From: Platynereis dumerilii
Lineage: Eukaryota; Annelida; Polychaeta; Phyllodocida; Nereididae
DNA length: 64,000 nt
Reading direction: 5' to 3'
NCBI GenBank assembly: GCA_026936325.1
Contig: JAPTHN010000008.1
Span: 52,245,706 to 52,309,705 of the forward strand
In this document: piece after piece, positions 10,501 to 22,500 of the stretch
Layout of the letters: every line of letters begins with the position of its first letter
Numbering within the stretch: position 1 is the stretch's first letter
Position numbers and translations under genes: made by a program
Notes under the pieces: generated by a model
Told to the model about the DNA's origin: nothing
Seen by the model: the letters and a program-made list of their open reading frames with translations, nothing else
Database searches by the model: none

Positions 10501-13500
10501 GTCAAAACCAAGGTACATGCACCAATGCTGGAACGGGATACACCTGTCAATGTGCAGCTGCTTATACTGGAACAAACTGTGAAACATGTAAGTCACTACC
10601 AGACAATACAACTGAGCTGAAGAATAATAAAACATCAGTTCATTAAAATCTCCAAATTGTCAATTTGTACAAGGAAATCTATATTAATTTACTGTCCCAA
10701 ATGTTGGCAAAAATATTATGGTAAAGTCTTATTGGAAATATTTTTTTTTCAGTATTACCGTGCTCAAGCAATCCATGCCAAAACAGTGGGACGTGTATAA
10801 ATAATTCAGGCGGGTCAGGATACATGTGTCAGTGCCAATCAACTCATACCGGAACCAACTGTGAGACACGTAAGTTGGTTCTACATGTAGTACTTTCAAC
10901 GAGTAGGCAGAACAAGAACACTGTGAAGAAAATCATGAGCGTTTGTGGGCCTAATATTTCACAAATAAACCAAGACAGGTGTTATAATCCATCACGAATA
11001 ACCCGCTTGATAGGTCATCAAATGTGCATGGCATTCTTGTTCTGATAAAGTCGGTAACACTATTTTTCATCCATTTTAGATTTCATGGATTACCCACGGA
11101 AATCCTCTTGCTCTTAGTCTTAAAACTTGTCTAACCAAAGCTACAGGGGCACTATCATTTTGTAGATCACCTTCGTTATGAGTTATTTATTGAGAAGTGT
11201 CCGAAGTACGCTGTCCTTGAGATCGGTGGATATGATGTAGATTCATCAGCTCCTGTCCACTCCATCATGTCTGCCAGGATTAAACTGGCCCAAGATATAG
11301 ACAATTAGGAGGAGACCATTTATCATCCTGAGGGGGGCTTGGGGTTTTTTTGAAATGAATAATTTCATGCCAGTTTTGGTGAAATTATCTCTAGACCGTC
11401 TTGAAATGAGAAGGTGTTGCTTGATATAGGAATGAATATTAGGGGACTCCGTGTCGTAACTGTCCTTGAAATAAATAACTTCGATTGTAGCTACCGTGAA
11501 ATAAATAATTTCCCGCTGAGGAAAACTCCAAGCCCCCCCGTTTATCAAATGTTTGCCCCATTATGATTGGTATGCTGTCTCCCTGTCAACCATCCTACCG
11601 AGGAATAATCCATGCCATCTCTCTCCCCACCACACCTTCGTGGCAATTAAATTCCTACCACCACACCTTCATGGCAATTAAATTCCTACCACCACACCTT
11701 CGTGGCAATTAAATTCCTACCACCACACCTTTGTGGCAATTAAATTCCTACCACCACACCTTCGTGGCATTTATCTCTGGCCACCACACCTTTGCGGCTA
11801 CATTATAACTTTTCAATTTCCATTTGATTTCGTCTGGAGTGTTATAGATGTTGTCCTTTCACACAGAGTCTAATTGGAAATGATTTCTTTTTTCAGTATT
11901 ACCATGCTCAAATAACCCATGCCAAAACAGTGGAGGGTGAAAGCACAGTAAGCGCCTCAATATTTGGCCCCTATGACCTAAGAATTATTTTCATCAGAAG
12001 TGCAAGTGTATTACATCAATTTGAAGCTAATGATGTGTAGAATACAGAATCATGTTTGTCTAATAAATCAAGACAGGTATTTGCTAGGCTCCTATGTACT
12101 ACATTATGAAAGTTCCATAAAAATCTAGGTTTTTCTGCCAAAATGGACAATTGGCTTTTCGACAGTTTTCGCTGATGTGATATGGACAACTTGCATGAAC
12201 TGTGACAAATTCAACTTTTGAGCCTTGTCAGCATTCACTAAAATAATCCAAATTTGTCACTAAACATGGTATCCCTGCTTTATTCGTGACATACCAGACC
12301 TCCAAACATCAGTCCCCAGACCAATTTGAACATTTTTGTGGACGTAATGGACGGACATTTACGCTTTTTAGCCTGGTGTCCAGTGTATAACTTAAATTCA
12401 TTGTGTTTTTTAATTTTTCAGTTGCATATATAGGTAGAGAGAGATAGACATGCATTTCCATCTCAGTTGATGTGTTAGCTGGTCTTTAATTCATTTAAAT
12501 TACCAAAAAATCAGTTGTGGACGTAATGGACGGACATCGATTTTAGCCATTAAAGCTTCTTGTATCTTACAATCATCAGTGGCCGTTGGAACTTTTTTGC
12601 TGAAATTCATTAAACCAATATCATTTCTAGGCAGAAGCAACCAATTTGGCTAATTATTGCATAAAAATACCCTCCAGCCAGCCTTTTGAACCTGTGACTG
12701 TAAATTTGCAAAAATATGGTTACAAGCAGACCTTTCCTTTGGATGTCATGGCTGCCATAATCATCATGTTGAAAAGTCAGCCAATGGTCCCTACATAAGG
12801 CCAGGGAGGTACAGTAAACAGATAATGTCACCGGCAGAATGTGAACTAAATACTAGGCTACAGCATTGCTGCAATAGACGGTGCTTCAGAAAAAGGGCCA
12901 CTGGTTACATGCTAAAATTGACAAATTATACCCACTTTAAGGGTCTGTCCAGAGCATGGTTTTAATTGTATGCTCATGAAAAATGCCAAAATTTCTCAGA
13001 TTTACTTGTTGATCAAGCTTAAATACTGCACTGTTTCTTCTTCATGTCAGAAATTGGTTTCTAGGACCCTAAATTTACTTTTATCTGATCAAAACGCAAT
13101 TGAGGCCTTTACTGTGCTTTCACCCTGGAACGTGCGTGAATAATTCAGGCGGGTCTGGATACATGTGTCAGTGCCCTTCAACTTATACAGGGACCAACTG
13201 TGAGACACGTAAGTTGGTTCCAATGCTTTCAAAGAGTAGTCAGCACAGGGTTTTCCTCATTTCCCTGGATGCCTATTACCACGTGCCTCTGAACATTCCA
13301 GTCCAGTCAGCCATATTTTATGCTGCCAAGAACATTATACAACAGAGGGTGCTGATGTTGACGCTTACAGTACTTATATCACAGTCATCACACTAGGGGG
13401 CCAGATATTACAGGTGGAAGGAGAACTCTCCACGCCACTCTCCAAATCCATGTCTTACTGTTTACATAGATCAATTTGTTATTTATCACGAGCTCTATTT

Positions 13501-16500
13501 AACTTCACCTACACATAGGTGAAGTTTCTTGTAATCGGTATTATTTATTATTTATTCAAACTCATCGGAGAATTTTCAAAAAATTCATATACATAGCCTA
13601 CATTGACCTAACTACAAATTCTGAATATGAGTGACCTTGACCTATTTTTCAAGGTCACAGAGCTTTTCAAAGTCGGATTTTGCAATATTTGAAATGCATG
13701 TACCTCATCCGGTTATTACCGGTTTTCATTTTCCTGTACATTGAAAGGTCCCAGACACTTTCTTCACAGTTTGACCTACTTTCATGAAAGTAGGTCAAGG
13801 TCAAATTGTACAAAAGTCCATTTTTATGGTTTGAGGTCTATCGCGGGATCTCAGAATCCGTAAGTCGTAGAATCATACCGATGGTGCCAAAACGTGCCCT
13901 AACTCACGGGACATCTGCCTGACCCTTTATTTCATCGGCAGTACCGGTTCTTGAGTTACGTAACTTTAAAGTCATACCGCGTCACCAAAACCAGTGACCT
14001 TGAGAATTTTACCTTGAAATATCGATGTTAGCTCATAACATGTCATAGTAAACCCCCCCAAACATACACCTAATTAGCTCAAACTGACCTTTAAATTTGA
14101 CCTTGACCTCATTTTTCAAGGTCATTTGACCCGAAAAAGTTTGAAAAGGTGCCATTTTCAACAATTTTTTTTACCATGTTATTTTTAAGATATCAGCGTG
14201 ATTCACAGGTGACAGATGAACATTGGCCTGTTTATTCATAATATCTAATCATATTTTAACTACCTACGTCCCCGGATTTATGAAAATTTTTTAAATATTG
14301 CTAACCGACAAATGTTAAAAAATGACACATTTTTGCGTTTCTGACAGGGAAATATTGATTGTACAGGGTTACAATGCATGGCTGATACCCCCTTTGTCAC
14401 ATACTGCCATTCTGAAAATCATATTTATTTTGACCTATAAAATGTTTTTCAAGGTCAAACTCAAGGTCAAACATGACAAAAAATTTTACTTTTTTGACAT
14501 TTCATATTTTTTAACAGAGAAGGAATCAAGATGTTGTTACAAAAATGGTAGACATACTTGCTACAATACTCTAGAGGCTTCCTGTAAATTTTCAAGATCC
14601 TCGGATTGACCTACGTTGCACTGTAAAGGTCAAAAGGTTGAAAAACGAGCGAACAATTTATGATTTTTTTTTCACATTTCTCAAAGGTAGCGTCACTTCA
14701 GACGGCCGTAGCTCCAGTCCTAATAAAGATACAGAGAATCTGAAAACAGATTTGGAAAGCCCATATTCTCCTCTAGTTATCATTATCTGAACATTTTGTC
14801 GTAGCTCCGACAGGTAAAAATATCGCCGGACCCTGAAAATTTCATGTTTTTTGACAAATTTTCACAATATATCAATATTTTGACAAGGAAGGAATCATCC
14901 TTTTTTGATCAACCTGTCTGGACCTATTTCTAACATCTGTTTACATAATCCTGGCAAATTATGTATGTTTTCATTGAACCGTTTTGGTTATACAGTGATT
15001 TTAAGTTAAAAACTAAATTTTTTCAGGTATTTCTAAAGTTCATATTCCTGAATTGTACCATAATTTCAATCTGCGATAACTCCGGTCCTTATTAAGATAT
15101 AGAGAATCTGTAAACAGATTTGAAAAGGCCAAATTTTCTTCTAGTTTTCGTCTTCTGAACATTTTGTTGTAGCTATGACGGTTTAAAAGATCGCTGGACC
15201 CTGAAAATTTCATGTTTTTTGTCAAATTTTCACAATACATCAATAATTTGACGAGGAAGGAATCATCGTATTACAATGAACCTCCTAGACCTATGTCTAA
15301 CTTCAGTAGATGTACTGATTTATGTAGTGGTGGATGTACTGGTGGATTTACTGGTTCATGTACTGGTTCATGTACTAGTTCATGCACTGGCTCATCACTG
15401 GTTCATGTACTGGTTCATGTACTGGTTCATGTACTGGTTCATGTACTGGTTCATGTACTGGTTCATGTACTGGTTCATGTACTTGTTTTTCTGTGCATAC
15501 TTGCATGTACTGCAATGTACAGGAAACATTCTTGTATTCTTGTCTGTATGCATGTTACATAATTATGTATGATTCCAGTGTACTTCTCCATGTACCTTTT
15601 ACTTGTTCATCTACTTGTGTCTATTCGAGTTACTGGTACCACAGTAGGTGAAGTTTTGTTACCGCTCGCGGTTACGTCTACTAGTTTCTTTTGCAGTTTT
15701 GCCTTGCACCAATGGTCCATGTGTGAATGGTGGCACTTGTTCCAACAACCCTGGAGGAGCCGGTTACATGTGCTCATGCCCATCCACTTACACTGGCACC
15801 AACTGTGAAACGTGTAGGTTTTTGACTTGTTCTTTTGCAAAATAATTATCTGGCCAACACAGATTCGTATGTTACAGATGATTTCATAATTGAGCCAAAA
15901 TTTACTGTCATGACTTTTTTGTTACGTCTTAGCCAAATATCATTTCGAATGATGTCCAGCTAGTGTTACATCTTAGACCATGACATGTTTTAGACAATTT
16001 TGAAGAAATTATACACTTTATCTGCGAAACAATTACACTGTAATTTATTCAAGATGGGTTCTCACAGAATTTAGGATGATTTCTTTAGAGTTTATGACAG
16101 AAATCATCAATTTGCGAATATTCATGAAGAGATGTAACATTGGACACCAAAGCCATTTTAGATTTTTGCCAAAATGCACTTTAAATTAAGGCCCAATAAT
16201 GTTTTTTCTTTGAGATCAAAGGGGCAACCTTGCCCCCCCTGCCCCTCCTGGCCAAGGGCAGCAGGGGCAATTGCCCCCCCTGCCCCCCCCTGTTCCGGCA
16301 CCCCTGTGTTATTTATGTCAACAAATGCATTTATGCTAATGATTCACCATGGCTCCTTGATTCAAGGCTTGAATGAGAGTGGCCAAGACGTAACATTTTT
16401 TAAAAAATTTCAATTTGGAGATTCCAGGACCGGGATGCTTGAGAAATCTTACTCAGAAACAACATGGACTCATTTTGCAGTCAAATGGGAATGGAAAGTG

Positions 16501-19500
16501 CAACTGGGAATTCATATTGATAGCTAATGAATTCACTTTTATATTTGAGTGTTGTAAGATGTGGCAATGTGGACATCAAAGCAGGTGGTCTACTTGCACC
16601 CTATTGGATGTTATTTGTGTTTTAACTTTGAAGAAAAGGAAAGAAAGTTGTATTTATGAAAATCTGAACAACAACTTACGATATAATTCACTTCTGAAGA
16701 ACATCCGGTGAATTTTATATATCAATGATACTTTGTGTGTCTTCCATGGACACCACACAATTTTGGGCCATTTTGTCCACCATGCCCAACTTGAACCAGC
16801 TTTAAATCGATAAAAGTCCTCAAGCCATGAATTTAACTTCTATGCTGAGAAAATCACTCACACTACCAATGTAGCATACATTCATATACATTCAATTGGC
16901 TGGGTGTCATCAGTGAAGTTTTATTCAGCCAAAAATGGCCATTCTAAGACGTAACAGAAAAAATCATGACAGTAAATTCTGCCTCAATTGTAGACACTGA
17001 GACTAAATGGGATTTTTTTTCCGGGACATATTATTCTATAGGGAAAAATGATGTCATGATTTTTTATGTCACTTTTCACTGCAGAATACATGACCTAGAC
17101 ACATTCAGTCTCAGTGTCTGCAATTGTGAATTCATCTGTAATTCAATGAGATACAGATCCGATCACCTGTATTATCAAGTTTTAGATTTAGATAAGTGTG
17201 AAAGTTTTCCCTGCCGAGTACAGCAAAGATTACATCTCATTTGTTGTCATTAAAATGTGTCATAAAAGTGATTGGTTGCTTTAGAGATATTCGCTATTTT
17301 TTACAGCTGCTTGCAGCCTGTATTACGAGAGGAGTTTCAGGAAAACTTATGACAACTGCCCTGGTCGTGCTGTTTCACCTATGTCATTAAAACTTGGCAT
17401 GCAGTCTGAATAGAATATTATCTTGCTTCCATCAACTTTTGGTGCCTCTCTGAGATGGAAAAAATCATTAAAGAAAACAAACAGGCTGACTATCTTGAGG
17501 TCAAAGGTCAATTGTGGCAACTGGGTCACACTGACCTACTTTTGCTAGTGTTGCTGGGGAGCTCTGACAAGGAGGGAAGGAAGGGAGGGAAGGAAGGGAG
17601 GGAGGGAAGGAAGGGAGGGAAGGAAGGGAGGGAAGGAAGGAAGGGAGGGAAGGAAGGGAGGGAAGGAAGGGAGGGCAGGAAGGGAGGAATGAAGGAAGGA
17701 AGGATGGAAGGAAGGGAAGGAAGGAAGGATGGAAGGAAGGAAAGAAGGGAAGAAGGAAAGAAGGAAGGAAGGAACATATAGATACATAGATAGATAGATG
17801 GATAGATAGATAGATTTATATAGTAGTAGAGCAGCTGGAGGCCAAAAAGTGCAATATTTAAGAAGATACCCCGCACGGAAGTACAACAGCAAGTTTCATA
17901 TACCAAAATGTGCGGAAAATTCTCTAGTTTCGGGTAATGCTACTAAAAAATGCTGAAATTGTGTGCGAACTTGGCAGTACAGGTTTCCATGGCAACGGAT
18001 TCATTTAAATTTACCGCAATACTTGTTTCACTAAATACTGCATAAAACAGAGACAATTAGTGATAAATGAAATCTGACTTCACATTATGGTAAATCGGAG
18101 AATGGGTGATCAGACTGAGAAAATCATTGACAACCATTGTTTATATGGTTGCCATGACAACCGGGAATTCTTAAAAACAGTTAATTTTTTTCTGAAAGTC
18201 AATGATAACTTCTCTAAAACTAAGGAAATTTACATATTTTTAGGATTTCAATTACATGCACCTGAAAGCCCTTTTTCTCGGCTTTCTGGTGATGTCTTTC
18301 TTTTCTCTGTCGGTTTAATACCCTTGACACAAAGTGTTACCAAAGTAACCCAAGTAAACAAATTCGAATCCACCAGTAAGCTCACAATTTGCGCAGTATA
18401 GAAGAACGAGCTATTCATTTCAAACTTTTTGTCATCAGAGGGTGGTCCATGTGTGAGAGATACTTTAAAAAGGTTAAAATTATTAACTGATGATCAAATT
18501 GGTTGCCATGGAAACAATCAAATCGGCAAAAATACACCATTTTGAGAAAAGAACCTCATGATTCTGAGTTTCTGTTTCATTTTGCATGAAGAAAAATTGA
18601 AAAATTTGTGTATGGAAAATTTATCGTTAAAACATTTGAATTTCACTTGGTTACCAAGGCTCAGCATTTGTTTATTACCTTAGCAATGGATAAATAGTAC
18701 ATTTTGGTGGTATTGGCATGCCTCAGTCTGGACAGCTCAAACATATTTCTTGTCACATTTGATCAGAGATTTACTGTTTGGTGTTTTGTATCACCACTAC
18801 ATCATTTTTGAAGAGAGATTCACCTCCAGTTGGGTTATCCAACATTTTTAGAACAAGGAACTCAATTAAATTTTTTGTCATCAGAGGGTGGTCCATGTAC
18901 TCCAAGAATATCAAAATGGTTATAGAATCAAACTGTTTGCCATGGAGACCACCAAATCAACAAAAGTATGCAATTTTGAGGAAAACATCCGATGATTCTG
19001 AATTTTAGTCTCTGTTTGCATGGGGGAATATTTAGAAATTTGAGTGTGGAAAATGCCATTCAAGGTTCATCATCAAAATATTTGAATTTTAGTTGATTCC
19101 CTGTCAGCATGCCTCGGCGGTCCAACGTCGGCCCAGCGTCAGTCCGATGTCAGTAGCATAGGACCAGCTTCGGCCGACGTTGGACCGCCGAGGCACGTTG
19201 ATAGGGTTACCAAGGTCTATAGCATTTGTTTATTAACCTGGCAACTAACATATTTGTAGAAATTAAGCCACAAATTCTCACTGCAATGCCACATTGACAC
19301 CTCTGACTGAACCTCATATCTTTATGGATTTGTACCACCTTCTGATGGAATGGTCCTCAATAAGTATGTTCCAAGGTGAGTGGCAACAATATAAAAGGAA
19401 CTACACATATTTCCAGGTCAGCTAAAGTAGAAAAGAGACAAGCATTGTGATTCACTGCAAGTCTACACTTCAGATTGCCAACAAACCAATACTTGATTGC

Positions 19501-22500
19501 CAGGCTCAGTCACAAGAACTAGAACCTGACAGTTACATGATAGAAGCAGCTGACAGGCCCAATGTATAGGCCTATGTGGTTGACATGTTTAGGGTAAAGA
19601 TAGTTGTCTGTATCGTGGTAAAAAATAATTTTACAGGTACAGTTCAAGCTCATAGACATGCATGCTCCTAATCAGCGGTATAACGTACTGATGACTGATG
19701 TCAGAGCAGCTATGTTGATACATGGCACACTTTGCTTTGCAATATCAATCAGTTTACTACCATGACAATGCTGTTTAGCAGCAGCAAAGCTGTAGACTGA
19801 GTCTATCGAATGGGTTTCCAGAATGCCCAGATCTATACTGCTGCTCAGGTACATGCCTTGCAGAACAGAGTAAGATGGATGGATGATTGGGGAATTACTT
19901 CCTATATTTATTCACTTGGTAGGCTAATTAGAACAGGAGGAGGACATAGAAATGAGGCAAAGGAGGATTGAAACAGCAGTCCAAATTAGGCCGAACTGAG
20001 CAAGCACTGTGCTTCATGTATGTGTTCATTGACTTCAAATACAGCAGCATCAATGAAATGTTGCGGCCTACTCACTCCACTTGCACAACCACTGGCTCTT
20101 TTACTGCAGTGACATACCTGTAATATGATTAAGTAATTGATTCGAGCAGAAACGCAGCAAAAAACTTGTCGCTGTTCAACTTTTTGCTTCACTTTCTCCT
20201 TGTCTGTTCTTTTCTTTTTGTCTCCTTGTCCACTATCTCTTCCTTCCATACCCTACCAATGCTTGTCTTTCCATTCCCTCCTGCTCTCAACTCTCCATGC
20301 CCCCTCCCCCTACATAGTCACTGTTCTACATTAGTCTCCTGTTTCACTGGTCCCTAGTCTCCTCTTTCCATGACTCCCCCCTCTCAGTCTCTCCTTCCTA
20401 CTCTCAATTCTAATTTGTCTTAGTATCCATCTCCATAGTGTCCCTCCTTGTCCATCTCTCAATCTTATTACGTCCCTCTTAGTCTGTCCCTCATAGTCTA
20501 TCAATTCCCACTCCTTTCCTGTCAGCATGCCTCGGCGGTCCAACGTCGGCCCAGCGTCGGTCCGATGTCAGTAGTATCGGACCAGCTTCGGGCCGACGTT
20601 GGACCACCGAGGCACGCTGATAGGGTTGTCTCTTCCTTTCAGTCTCCTCTCTCATAGTCTGCTCCACCTGACTGACAATAGTCTGCTGAACACAGTTTGG
20701 CTGCAGACTAACAAACTCCAAGTCGAACTGAGTCTCAAATTTGAATCTAGGGCACTAGACCAGTTGCCTATCAGGAATGCGCCCGGCAGAACAGTGCAGG
20801 AATAGCCCAAAAACACATGTAAGGGCAGTCCTGACTGGCACCACAACAAATGAAATGTTGTAGCGGTGCTGGAAGGAAACGAGGGTGCAGGGGCGACGGT
20901 CGAGAAAGGATAAAAATTTATTGCAGTGGCAAAAACAGTTTTTTTTGCCTCAATTCACAATGAATTAAGACTTAATAATTTTTTTTATTTGAGATCAAAA
21001 GGGCAACATTGCCCCTCCTTGCCAAGGGCAGGAGGGGCAATTACCCCCCCCCCCTCCTTCCGCCTCCTGTTCCAGCATCCTTGCATTTGTCCCCCTCTCC
21101 CTCCTCCATAGTCTCCTTTTTTTATCTTCTTCTCTGCTCCAAGGTTGCTTCCCTCCTCCATCCCCCTGCATTGTTTCAGGTACACATTTATATGCATGAT
21201 GATGCACTTCCTCCCTTTCGGCATGCCTCCTCATTTAATAGCTAATCCATTCACCACCTCAATGTTAGGAAGGAGGGGGATAACAGGGGCGGGGACAACA
21301 AGGAGGGCTGTGGCTAGTGAACTTTTTTGAGGATTTGAAGAATGATGTGTGGAGGGAGGAAGCAGATAAGAGAAGAATCAGGCTGTGTGAGATCAGGAAG
21401 TTTTACAGTACAGGCAGAGGGGGGAAGATGATCTGTGATTGGTACTTTACATTTGAAATAATTGGGATAGAACAAAGAGACAGCCATGAGGCAAAAGATG
21501 ATTGACAATTACAGTAGACGAACATCAAGTGCTTACAGATTTGGACTGAAATGTTCCTTGTGAGGCCAGAGCCCTATACATGCCATGTTATTCTTATGAG
21601 TCATAAGGAATTTATGAAGTCATAGTCTATACTTGCAATGTTATCAAATCTAGAGACCAACTAAGTGTCAATGAGGTCACAAGTTACTCAATGACACATC
21701 AACAGCATATTTCAATGCCATGGATAGCTAGGGCCTGCTGTGAGGTCATTGATTTCCACTAACAGCCAAATGTAAGTACTCGCTGTTCATCGGCTGTAAC
21801 ATAGATCTGAGTTACCCAGCGCCAAGGAATAGGTGTAAATCTTAGCCTTCTCCCTCCTACTTACTCAGGGTGTCCTCCAAATGTCATTGTTTGCACCCTC
21901 CCTTTCTTCATACTCCACTGTCTCTGTCCTTCTTTCTAGCCTTAAATTATCCCCTCTGCTCCTGTCACCTATTTCACATCCATTCATATGGCCCAACACA
22001 AATGTATTCTTAGCCTTATTTCCTTATCCTTCCTTTCTCTGGTCCCTTTTTCCCCTCTGAACCCTACTTATACTAGGTATGTACTTCCAATCTGTCTCCC
22101 CATATAGGGCTTCTAACACGGTCGGGCTGCAGTCCATTTATACTAGCATAATAGTACTGTTACTGTCAAGAACTTGCCATCGCTGACATTATACTGATGG
22201 ACATTTGACACTCTCTTTAGAAACCAGAATCTGAGGCCTGTAGTATAGGACAACAACTTGCAACAGTGACTGCCCACATTGTTCATGTTGTGTACATCTC
22301 CCAAGATCGAACTCCCTTGAAATTGTATCAAAGAAGATGCGAAAAACAGTTACTGTACAGACAAACACTTTTAGGCTGCGCAGTTCATAGGTAGTTGGCA
22401 GTTGCAGCTTGAATGACAGTGAGACTAAACATTCACATGTGAGAGTATTATGACTATATCGAATATAAACTGATAGATAGATATATGTAGATAGATATAG

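Noticed and set aside
15212-15651. Frames with GSCT, VHVL and WFMY repeats
   Set aside because: 12-bp minisatellite read in three frames.
15607-15840. Minus-strand frame with clustered cysteines and tryptophans
   Set aside because: Antisense shadow of EGF exon 5. Similar shadows occur opposite 23776, 24201, 25208 and 29587.
17455-17906. Lys/Glu/Gly-rich and Pro/Ser/Phe-rich frames
   Set aside because: GGAA/CCTT microsatellite translations.
18087-18401. 104-codon frame conserved in both arms of the inverted repeat
   Set aside because: The conservation is explained by the DNA-level arm duplication. No domain is recognisable, so I do not call it a gene, though I note it in the arm entries.
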